Assembly: GCA_964524835.1 (NCBI GenBank) | Contig: CAZGEG010000004.1 | Coordinates: 62,001 to 126,000 of the forward strand | Direction of reading: 5' to 3' | Length of the DNA: 64,000 nt | Source of the DNA: JACRCG01 sp964524835 | GTDB lineage: Bacteria; Desulfobacterota; Desulfuromonadia; Geobacterales; Pseudopelobacteraceae | Part shown: positions 40,341-48,524 of the stretch, piece by piece | Layout of the letters: each line of letters starts with the position of its first letter | How positions within the stretch are numbered: the stretch's first letter is position 1 | Program-made: the position numbers and the translations under genes | Notes under the pieces: model-generated | The model's input: the letters and a program-made list of their open reading frames with translations, nothing else | The model's database searches: none | Told to the model about the DNA's origin: nothing

Positions 40341-41029
40341 GGCACATCCCCGGTCAGGGCCGTTTCGCGCGCTTCCCTGGCGAGCGGCAGAGTGATGCGC
40401 CGTTTTTCAGCCATGGAGAATCGGTATACATGCTGAAAGGAGGCTATCAAGGCGCCGACCTCACGACTGGTTGTCGCCAGGATATAGTCTACCACATCAT
40501 CTGGAATTCTGATTTGATGGTCATCAGCCACCTTTTTGATAATCATCCTCCGGGAGTTGTCATCAGATGTATCGAGGCGGGCGACAAGTCCCCACAGCAG
40601 CCGCGACGTCAGATGATCGTCCAGATTGGCAAGATCGCGAGGTGGCACGGCACCCGCCATGGCAATCGAGCGGCCGGAGGTGTGGAATTCATTGAACAGC
40701 TGCCACAGCGCCCGGCGCAGGTCAGGGTCATCCGGCATGTCCTGCAGGTCATCCACCACCAACCCGCCCGCTGATTGAAAAGTCCTTGCAAGCCTCTCCG
40801 GGGTAAGGGGTTCACTGAGCGACAGATAGGGGAAACTGCTGCCGGCGATGGAGCGCAGCAGATGGGTTTTGCCGGACCCGGACGGGCCGTACAGGTACAG
40901 CAGACACTCAGGGTCGGAAGGGTCGGCAATCCTCAGCGCAAACCGGAGTGCAGCCGCGTTTCCTTCACAGGGGACAAAGCGGTCAAAGCTGAAGCTCGGG
41001 GTAACGGGAAATTCGAAAAACTGCTGCAT
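40337..41029 (-). CDS. DnaA/Hda-like AAA+ protein
   Basis: This 230-residue protein resembles the DnaA ATPase domain without the DNA-binding domain IV. The start SFSFDRFVPCEGNAAAL is DnaA/Hda-like, Walker A is GPSGSGKTHLL, Walker B is GGLVVDDLQDM, and LTSRLLWGLVARL corresponds to the DnaA box VII/Arg region. Hda promotes ATP hydrolysis by DnaA in E. coli, but a C-terminal role in Geobacter relatives is not established. It begins 2 bp after ruvB. Confidence 0.88.
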   Translation of the reverse strand: MQQFFEFPVTPSFSFDRFVPCEGNAAALRFALRIADPSDPECLLYLYGPSGSGKTHLLRSIAGSSFPYLSLSEPLTPERLARTFQSAGGLVVDDLQDMPDDPDLRRALWQLFNEFHTSGRSIAMAGAVPPRDLANLDDHLTSRLLWGLVARLDTSDDNSRRMIIKKVADDHQIRIPDDVVDYILATTSREVGALIASFQHVYRFSMAEKRRITLPLAREARETALTGDVP

Positions 41030-41031
41030 GG

Positions 41032-42060
41032 CTAGAACAGGACCGATTGGGGTGATTCCGGGGCGGTGCGGCCAAAATGCAGGTACGCCGCACGGGTAGC
41101 GACCCTGCCGCGCGGGGTGCGGTTGATGAAGCCGTTCTGGATCAGAAACGGCTCGTAGACATCCTCGATGGTATCGCTCTCTTCGCTGATCGCGGCGGCG
41201 ATAGTGTCCAGTCCCACCGGCCCACCTCCGAACTTGTCGATAATCGTCAGCAGGATCATGCGGTCCATCTGGTCAAAGCCCATCTCATCAATTTCAAGCA
41301 GCTTGAGTGTTTCCCGCACGACGTCAAGCGTTATCACGCCGTCGGCCCGCACCTGGGCATAGTCGCGTACTCTACGCAGTAGGCGGTTGGCGATCCGGGG
41401 GGTCCCCCGGCTGCGGCGGGCCAGTTCGGCCGCCCCGCGGGGATCTATTTCCATTCCCAGTATGCCGGAGGAGCGGCAGATTATGGTGGCAAGTTCACCA
41501 AACGTGTAAAATTCAAGCCGGGAGATAACTCCGAAGCGATCGCGGAGAGGCGAGGAAAGCAGCCCTGCCCGTGTTGTAGCGCCCACCAGCGTAAAGCGGG
41601 GTAGGTCCAGTTTGATCGAACGGGCGCTCGGCCCCTGGCCGATCATGATATCGAGCTGGTAATCCTCCATGGCCGGATAGAGGATCTCTTCGACTATATG
41701 GGAAATCCGGTGTATTTCGTCGATGAAGAGGACGTCATGAGGTTCAAGGTTTGTGAGAATGGCGGCCAGATCCCCCGGCCGCTCGATAACCGGCCCGGAG
41801 GTGGATTTGATATTCACACCCATCTCGCAGGCGATGATATTGGCCAGCGTAGTCTTGCCAAGACCTGGGGGGCCGTACAGCAGCACGTGGTCGAGCGCTT
41901 CGCCGCGCCCCTTGGCGGCATCTATGAACAAGCGCAGATTGCCTTTGATCTTCTCCTGACCGATGTAGTCGTCAAAGGAGCGGGGGCGCAGGGTTGCGTC
42001 AAAGTGACTGTCATCATCACGTTTTTCAGGCGTGATCGTACGGATTATACTGGTGTCCAT
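41032..42060 (-). CDS. ruvB: Holliday junction helicase motor RuvB
   Basis: This 342-residue AAA+ motor drives branch migration with RuvA. Motifs are SFDDYIGQEKIKGNL, Walker A GPPGLGKTT, Walker B LFIDEIHR, the ATTRAGLLSSPLRDRFG sensor and the C-terminal winged helix (GFINRTPRGRVATRAAY). ATG 42060 overlaps the hisS stop as TGATG and has GGAG upstream, so I prefer it to the GTG at 42063. ruvA and ruvC are not beside it. Confidence 0.98.
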   Translation of the reverse strand: MDTSIIRTITPEKRDDDSHFDATLRPRSFDDYIGQEKIKGNLRLFIDAAKGRGEALDHVLLYGPPGLGKTTLANIIACEMGVNIKSTSGPVIERPGDLAAILTNLEPHDVLFIDEIHRISHIVEEILYPAMEDYQLDIMIGQGPSARSIKLDLPRFTLVGATTRAGLLSSPLRDRFGVISRLEFYTFGELATIICRSSGILGMEIDPRGAAELARRSRGTPRIANRLLRRVRDYAQVRADGVITLDVVRETLKLLEIDEMGFDQMDRMILLTIIDKFGGGPVGLDTIAAAISEESDTIEDVYEPFLIQNGFINRTPRGRVATRAAYLHFGRTAPESPQSVLF

Positions 42061-43316
42061 CACTGCTCCGATTTCATAACCAGCGACCGTATCCCGACGG
42101 CCGTCAGTGGAGCAAGGCTCAGGAGTCCGTCAGTCATCCGCTTGAATGATGCCTGTCCTGATGCCACCTCATTTTCGCCGATCACCACGCTGTAACGCGC
42201 CTTGAGCTTGTCGGCACGGCGCATCTGGCTCTTCAGGCTTTTTCCTTCATAATCCATCTCGACGCGAACTCCGGACTTCAACAGTCCATCCATCAGGCGA
42301 AAAGCGACGTCACGCTCCCCTCCCCCCATCGTTGCGATAAACAGATCGGGCTGGGTGGCGAATTCCTGGCTGCCGAGCAGCAATGCTACCCGCTCAAGAC
42401 CCATTGCAAAGCCGATCCCCGGAATGGCCGGTCCGCCCAACTGCGAGATCAGGCCGTCATAGCGCCCCCCTGCGGCAACGGCAGATTGCGAACCGAGCAG
42501 TCCGGTGACCATTTCGAAGGTCGTGCGGGTATAGTAGTCAAGTCCGCGCACCATGAGGGAATTGATGCTGTACTGCGTGGCGGAAAGATCGAGATAGCGG
42601 CGGACTGTGCTGAAATGCTCATGGCAGCCGCTGCAGAGATGGTCCAGTACTGATGGGGCCCCGGCAGTCGCAGCGACGCAGCCCGGCACCTTGCAGTCCA
42701 GCGTACGGAGCGGATTGGTTTCAAAGCGCCGTATGCAGTCTTCACAGAGGAGTCCCAGACGCTCTTCCAGAAAGCTCCGCAACGCGGCGCGGTAAGCGGG
42801 ACGGCACTCGGGACAGCCGAGCGAGTTAATCTGCAGCGTCGGCTCAGTCAGGCCGATTTCGCGAAAAAACGACGTCAACATGTTCAGCACCTGGGCATCG
42901 GCAAGCGGGTCATGGACGCCGGTGAGTTCGGCGCCGATCTGGTGAAACTGCCGGTAGCGCCCTTTTTGAGGGCGTTCATAGCGGAACATCGGCCCAAGGT
43001 AATATAATTTTGCAACCGGGTCCTGGGCGTACAGCTTGTGCTCGATGAACGCGCGCATGACTCCGGCGGTCCCTTCCGGCCTGAGCGTCACGCTGTTTTC
43101 ACCCTTGTCGATGAAGGTGTACATCTCCTTTTCCACGATATCGGTCGCATCGCCGATCGAACGGCAGAAAAGCTCGGTTTTTTCCACAATCGGAACCCGG
43201 ATTTCACCAAAACCGTTCAGTTCAAATACCCGCCGAGCCGTCTGTTCAATATGCTGCCAGCGGCCGGATTCATCCGGAAGAATATCATTAAAACCCTTGA
43301 CTGCCGTAAGTGCCAC
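42060..43316 (-). CDS. hisS: histidyl-tRNA synthetase
   Basis: This 418-residue class II synthetase charges tRNA-His. Motif 2 is visible as RYERPQKGRYRQFHQIG after TLRPEGTAGVMRAF, with the histidine-specific LERVALLLG region and C-terminal anticodon-binding domain. A cysteine-rich insertion (CPEC, CEDC, CSGC) is normal for this bacterial subgroup. It uses GTG 43316 with GAGGTGATCT upstream. It leads the hisS-ruvB-Hda-J/LRR operon. Confidence 0.97.
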   Translation of the reverse strand: MALTAVKGFNDILPDESGRWQHIEQTARRVFELNGFGEIRVPIVEKTELFCRSIGDATDIVEKEMYTFIDKGENSVTLRPEGTAGVMRAFIEHKLYAQDPVAKLYYLGPMFRYERPQKGRYRQFHQIGAELTGVHDPLADAQVLNMLTSFFREIGLTEPTLQINSLGCPECRPAYRAALRSFLEERLGLLCEDCIRRFETNPLRTLDCKVPGCVAATAGAPSVLDHLCSGCHEHFSTVRRYLDLSATQYSINSLMVRGLDYYTRTTFEMVTGLLGSQSAVAAGGRYDGLISQLGGPAIPGIGFAMGLERVALLLGSQEFATQPDLFIATMGGGERDVAFRLMDGLLKSGVRVEMDYEGKSLKSQMRRADKLKARYSVVIGENEVASGQASFKRMTDGLLSLAPLTAVGIRSLVMKSEQ

Positions 43317-43404
43317 AGATCACCTCGTGAGTGGATAGAGCGTAAACAAGGACCGGACTGCACGGAATAGCTGCAGGGTCGGACCCGGGCGGGACATGCT
43401 TCGA

Positions 43405-44769
43405 TCAGGAAACGCCGGTTACGCGCTGGACCCGGTTTTTACCGGACGATTTACCGGCATACATGGCCTTGTCGGCCATTTCAAGCAGTTTATCCTTTGA
43501 CGCGGTATCATCGGGACAGCAGGCATAGCCGATACTGCAGGTCAATCGAATGGTCTGCCCCCCGGCTCCCGGAAAATGATGGGCCTCGACCTGCCTGCGG
43601 ATACGTTCGGCAACCATCTCGGCCGTTACACTGGATGTTTCAACCAGTATGGCGGTATATTCATCGCCACCGTAGCGGATAACGATATCAACATCACGGA
43701 CCGATTTCTTGATCAGTGAACCGAATTCGGCCAACACACGACTGCCTACCAGATGCCCATGGGCATCGTTTACCAGCTTGAATGAGTCAACGTCGATAAA
43801 CAGGACCGCCAGGTGTGAAGCATATCGTTCAACGCGCTTCATTTCCCGCTCAAGAGCAATATCAAGATACCGATGGTTATAGAGTCCGCTGACGTCGTCA
43901 ATAAACAGGAGATCCTTTGCCTTGGAAAAGGTGTCCGCGTTTTCAAAAGCGCTCAATGACTGCTCGATCAAAAACAGAATATTTTTTTTGCGCGATTCAA
44001 TGTCGGGAAGGACGCAGGACGGATTGTTCAGCAGTACGATCATGCCTAAAACTTTTGAACGGCTGCAAATCGGGATCAGGAAGGCATCGGTGACCCCATC
44101 CGCACCATAGGATGATGAAAGGTGCAGATGCTGTATTGAAAACTCGGTCGCAGAAGACGAGTCAAGCCGGGCGGCCATCTCATTTGACAGGGACCCGCCC
44201 AGTTCTGCTGAAACCCCTTTGGATACTTTGAGGCCAAGAGCGCCATCTAGAATAAAAAAACCGAGAGCGCGACTGAGCCCGGCTTCACGGGCAATCGCCT
44301 CAACCAGAAGGTGGTAGATATGCTCACTGTCCAGGCAGCCGGCAATGGACTGGCTGGCCCGAAACAGTCCAAGCATGTTTTTCAGCTCTTCATTTTCATC
44401 GAGGAGCCGACGCTGCTGGATACACTGTGCAACGGAATGCTTGAATTCATCGGGATTGACAGGCTTTACGAGATAATCCCTGGCACCATGTTTCAGGGCA
44501 TAAATAGCCGACTCCAAGTTGGCATTGCCGGTGACCATGATGACTTCTACCGTCGGATGACTTTCGCGAACCCGGGAAAGGATCTCCAGACCACTGATAT
44601 CAGGCATGACCAGATCGGTAATAACCAGCGAGTACTGACCTTTGGCAAGCATTTCGAGGCCGTCGCTCCCGCAGGAGGCGGTCTCAACATGATATCCTTC
44701 AGCGTGGAGCAGGCTGGAGAACATTTCCCGAAAAAACCGGTCATCTTCAACTAACAGGATTGTATCCAT
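43405..44769 (-). CDS. response regulator with GAF-like and GGDEF domains
   Basis: The 454-residue protein has a receiver at residues 1-120 (LLVEDDRFFRE, phospho-site in LVITDLVMP), a coiled linker, a GAF-like sensor (about 145-280) and a C-terminal GGDEF domain. The active-site motif is GGDEY, a conservative change from GGDEF, and RDVD five residues before it fits the c-di-GMP inhibitory I-site. It is predicted to make c-di-GMP on phosphorylation. It follows comEC by 75 bp on the same strand; no partner kinase is adjacent. Confidence 0.93.
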   Translation of the reverse strand: MDTILLVEDDRFFREMFSSLLHAEGYHVETASCGSDGLEMLAKGQYSLVITDLVMPDISGLEILSRVRESHPTVEVIMVTGNANLESAIYALKHGARDYLVKPVNPDEFKHSVAQCIQQRRLLDENEELKNMLGLFRASQSIAGCLDSEHIYHLLVEAIAREAGLSRALGFFILDGALGLKVSKGVSAELGGSLSNEMAARLDSSSATEFSIQHLHLSSSYGADGVTDAFLIPICSRSKVLGMIVLLNNPSCVLPDIESRKKNILFLIEQSLSAFENADTFSKAKDLLFIDDVSGLYNHRYLDIALEREMKRVERYASHLAVLFIDVDSFKLVNDAHGHLVGSRVLAEFGSLIKKSVRDVDIVIRYGGDEYTAILVETSSVTAEMVAERIRRQVEAHHFPGAGGQTIRLTCSIGYACCPDDTASKDKLLEMADKAMYAGKSSGKNRVQRVTGVS

Positions 44770-44844
44770 GTACCTTCGCTCAATAAAAGTAATTGCGCTG
44801 AATCATCCAGCCTTTGTACTCCATTTCACGGTACAGAGTCAACG

Positions 44845-47238
44845 TCATTCGGGTTTGAAGGGGGTTGAGACGGTCCAGCCGATGCCATCGGAGACAATCT
44901 CGATCGTCCCGTCAAGATCCGTGCGATACAGGCGGATCCCCTTTGATCTCAGCAATTCAACAGTCCGGGTGGAAGGGAGGCCGAATCGATTCCCGGCACC
45001 GGCAGAAATTAACGCCAAAGCGGGCTTCACCTGTTCAAGAAATTCCTCTGACGTTGAGAAGCGGCTCCCGTGGTGTCCAACTTTAAGAACCGTAGATTTA
45101 AGATCATGCCGGCCGGCACGCATCCGCTGTTCTGCATCAAAACCGGCATCAGCGCAAAAGATCATGCTGAAGGCGCCGTAGCTGAGCCGGAACACGAGCG
45201 ATTGTTCATTTACACCCGCCTCGTCGCTTCCTGCAGCAGTTCGGGCCGGCCCGGCCGGTGAAAGTACGGTGATGACAACCGGACCGGGCAATGTGATAAC
45301 ATCACCTGCAGCAACAGTACGCTGCGGCACCTTTAGTCTATTCAGCTCCGTCTGTATCCCGTCTGATACTCCCGTACCACTCCAGAACTCCCCGACGGTG
45401 AAGTTTTTTATTATAAAGGGCAGACCGCCGCTATGGTCCGGGTGGTCATGCGTGGCTATCATCTTGTCGATGCGACCGACATGCAGTGCTCCCAGAGCCG
45501 GCGCCAGAACCCGCTGGCCGAAGTCGTGGCCGGTATCGTGCAGATAGCCGCCGCCATCCACGAGCAGGGTCGAACCGTCAGGCAATCGCACCAGCATGGA
45601 TTCGGCCTGTCCGACACTAAGCATCGTAATATGTAGGCGGCCGTCTGCGGAGGTCGAAGCGTGCAGATGCAGGGCGAATGCGGTGACCGGTATCATCAGA
45701 GCCGAAACCAGGAGCAGCAGCCTGCTCCTCATAAATGTTATGCAGGTCATGAACAGCAGAAAAAAAAGCATGTCCCACCCGGTGATGCTGTGAAAAGTAA
45801 GTACCGGGAGGGAGGAACACCAGATGATTAACCGGTTGGCAACCGCGACAAGCGCCGCTGCCGGCCAAAGCAGCAGATCTGCTGTGGACGGGAGAAGCGC
45901 CACCAGAGGCATTGCTATGAATCCGGCCAGCACCGCCCCGTACCCCAGCAGCGGTACAATCAGGAAATTGGTCAGAATTCCGTTGAACGAGGCGACCTTG
46001 AAGATAAAGAGTACCGGCAGCAATGTTACCGTAGATGCCGCTGCGGATGCTGCGACGAATTGGATTGCCCCCCGCAGCCAGCCGGACCCGACATTTTCAG
46101 TACACTTCATGATCAGCGGAACAGCAAGGAGTATCCCCCACAGCGAGATAAACGAGAGCTGGAATGACACGTCAAAAAGGGTGGGCGGATTGGTCGCAAC
46201 CAGAATAAAAGCCGCAAGAAGGAGAGTGTTAAGTGAATCCCGGCCCCGCTCCGAGAAGAGTGCCAGGGCAAAAACCGTAAGCATGATCACCGAACGTGCC
46301 GTTGCCGGAGCGGAACCGGTCAGGAACAGATATGCCACCATGGTCGGAACGGCGATCAACAGTGCGATTCTGTGGACATTCCAGTGCAGTGCCGGATATT
46401 CAAAGCGGGTCAGAAGCCATGCCATCACGAGCGAAATAAATGCTGCGATGATTCCGACATGAAAACCGGAAATCGACAGGATATGGTTGACTCCCGCCCT
46501 GGTATAGGAGTCTGCAAGATCACGGGGAATTCTTCTCTGATCGCCGATAAGGAGCGCTGTGAGTACTGAAGAAACCCGTTCATCAGGAATCGAACTGCGG
46601 ATAGCGTCGCCCAGATGCCTGGCTGCCACGTCTATTGTACGCTGCACAGAATCAACAGCGGCGGCACGAATGAGGACGATCTCGTTTTGTGAGGCGACCC
46701 TTCCGGTAGCTGATATCCCATGTAATGCAAGATACCGGGAATAGTCAAATTCGCCCGGAAGGCCTAGAAGCCGCGGCAGAGAGACACGGGATACGAAGCG
46801 GATACGGTCTCCGCGGGACAGCGAAACATCCCCCTCGCTGACATGCAGCAACAGGTTCCCTGACGCCGGTTCCGCCCGCTCTCCCCTGATTACACGTTCC
46901 GCTCTTACAGTCAGGCGGCTTCCTTCTGGAGCAACAGACGGGCGAGCAGAAATCACGCCCTCAACGGTAACGGGGGTGCCGGACGCTTGCACTCTGATCG
47001 AGTATGGATCCGGATCGGGAGACAGCCAGGGGTGCAGGGCACACAGACCCCAGAGGAAGAAAAACAGGGCGGTGCAGGTACTATAAAGTCCTGAATTCGG
47101 CAGGAAGGATGCGAGCAGCAGACATGAAAAGACAGCCGCTACCGAGGCAATGGGAAAAAAAACGCCGCTATGGGCAGACACCGCCAGACCGGTTGCCATG
47201 AACAAGAAGGGGGTCAGGAACGGCCAGCGGCGTGACAT
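44845..47238 (-). CDS. comEC: ComEC/Rec2 DNA-uptake channel protein
   Basis: The 797-residue protein has N-terminal membrane segments, a DUF4131/OB part, the competence membrane domain (SGFHVGIIAAFISL, LTGSAPATARSVIM) and a C-terminal metallo-beta-lactamase domain (LLVDGGGYLHDTGHDFG, ATHDHPDHSGGLPF). It is full length, so natural transformation or nuclease-linked DNA import is possible. It starts 9 bp after the secreted duplicated-domain gene. Confidence 0.95.
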   Translation of the reverse strand: MSRRWPFLTPFLFMATGLAVSAHSGVFFPIASVAAVFSCLLLASFLPNSGLYSTCTALFFFLWGLCALHPWLSPDPDPYSIRVQASGTPVTVEGVISARPSVAPEGSRLTVRAERVIRGERAEPASGNLLLHVSEGDVSLSRGDRIRFVSRVSLPRLLGLPGEFDYSRYLALHGISATGRVASQNEIVLIRAAAVDSVQRTIDVAARHLGDAIRSSIPDERVSSVLTALLIGDQRRIPRDLADSYTRAGVNHILSISGFHVGIIAAFISLVMAWLLTRFEYPALHWNVHRIALLIAVPTMVAYLFLTGSAPATARSVIMLTVFALALFSERGRDSLNTLLLAAFILVATNPPTLFDVSFQLSFISLWGILLAVPLIMKCTENVGSGWLRGAIQFVAASAAASTVTLLPVLFIFKVASFNGILTNFLIVPLLGYGAVLAGFIAMPLVALLPSTADLLLWPAAALVAVANRLIIWCSSLPVLTFHSITGWDMLFFLLFMTCITFMRSRLLLLVSALMIPVTAFALHLHASTSADGRLHITMLSVGQAESMLVRLPDGSTLLVDGGGYLHDTGHDFGQRVLAPALGALHVGRIDKMIATHDHPDHSGGLPFIIKNFTVGEFWSGTGVSDGIQTELNRLKVPQRTVAAGDVITLPGPVVITVLSPAGPARTAAGSDEAGVNEQSLVFRLSYGAFSMIFCADAGFDAEQRMRAGRHDLKSTVLKVGHHGSRFSTSEEFLEQVKPALALISAGAGNRFGLPSTRTVELLRSKGIRLYRTDLDGTIEIVSDGIGWTVSTPFKPE

Positions 47239-47247
47239 GACAACCGT

Positions 47248-48405
47248 CTATTTTCGGATGGAGATGGAACCCTGAATTTTCTTCAGATTTGCGGCGGCTT
47301 CTTCCACCCCTATCAGACGACCTGCAGGGCCGGGCACGCCGGCAAGATGCAGAAAATCGTCCGGCGCAGTACTTTTTCTGCTGAACTCAACGGCATCAAT
47401 TCCTCCTGCCGGCGGAAGAGTGACGGAGAGTGTATTATCTCCCGATTCAAGACGGTAGAGACCAAGATTCAGTTTGCCAAGATAGGGTTTGGCCGCCAGT
47501 TTGAACGGAGTGTCGTTTACATTCCCGGTGATTACTTCGCCCATGACATTGACAGTGAGACCATAATAACCGGTTTCAGCAATCGTAAACGGAATCCGGA
47601 TCGTTGCGCCCCTGTAATCGGCCCGGAGCCATTTGGGAGAAGAAAAGGGGCCGAGATAGGAGGCCGTTGTGAGTGAGGCGGCGGGCGGAAGAACAGCCTT
47701 CTCGGAAACGGCGATCGATGCGGGTGAAGCCGAGCGCGCGGCGTCGGGCAGCAGATCGTACCGGTTCGTCATGGCAACCAAAACCTCTGCCATGCGGACT
47801 GCGGTTAACTGCTCTTTGAATCGCCATCCTGGAAACGGCTGAATCGGAGTGACCGCGGGTGCCGCCAGCGAAAAAGAATCTATGGCCCCTTCGGGAGGGA
47901 TGGTAAGCTTGATGGTAACGGTTCCCGCTTTCAACTTTACCCTGGCAATTTCGACATCAATGAGATTTTCCGATTTTGAATCGGCCCGAAACTCCTTATC
48001 ATCAATATTCCAGACAAATCCGTCCCCCTTTATGACCGCCTTCAGGTCATATTCACCCGTGACCGGCAACAATATGGTAAAGGTTGAGGAGGTTGCCTCG
48101 GAAACCCCCTGTATCCACCCTTTTCCGGTAAATGCTCCATAGAGGGGATATTCACGGACCGAAACCCGGTCAGTCTTTTCGTTATAGGCGTTCTCGGACT
48201 CATAGCGAAAGGTGCGCTTGCCGCCCAGGATCAATAGATAATCACGGTCTGAAGTCTCTGTGGGCAGGCCGTCACTCCACGAGAACTGCTGCAGAATCAG
48301 ACGGGCAAAATCTTTTTGTGTAAAAACGGGAGTCTTGTCAGATCCCCATGAAACTGATAGAAACAAAGATGAAACCGTAATAATCAAGATAAGGTAGCGA
48401 AGCAT
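47248..48405 (-). CDS. secreted hypothetical protein with duplicated beta domain
   Basis: The 385-residue protein has a signal peptide (residues 1-21). Two homologous parts, about residues 105-200 and 270-365, each contain a TF(T)I...TG-Y-L...V-G pattern, a N(V/I)(D/N)D-F segment and an ending IPPEGAIDSFSLA or LPPAGGIDAVEFS. They look like carbohydrate-binding-module beta sandwiches. I do not recognise a named family. It is preceded by GGGAGGA and coupled to comEC. Confidence 0.8.
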   Translation of the reverse strand: MLRYLILIITVSSLFLSVSWGSDKTPVFTQKDFARLILQQFSWSDGLPTETSDRDYLLILGGKRTFRYESENAYNEKTDRVSVREYPLYGAFTGKGWIQGVSEATSSTFTILLPVTGEYDLKAVIKGDGFVWNIDDKEFRADSKSENLIDVEIARVKLKAGTVTIKLTIPPEGAIDSFSLAAPAVTPIQPFPGWRFKEQLTAVRMAEVLVAMTNRYDLLPDAARSASPASIAVSEKAVLPPAASLTTASYLGPFSSPKWLRADYRGATIRIPFTIAETGYYGLTVNVMGEVITGNVNDTPFKLAAKPYLGKLNLGLYRLESGDNTLSVTLPPAGGIDAVEFSRKSTAPDDFLHLAGVPGPAGRLIGVEEAAANLKKIQGSISIRK

Positions 48406-48524
48406 ACTTCCTCCCGGCTGGGTAGTTTATCGTAGCGAGCTGTGATTATCGAGCCGTGCCTTCGTGTATACCACAGGTTATGCCACTTGAAAACATGACA
48501 ATTGAATGGTAGAAGTCAGGTCGC

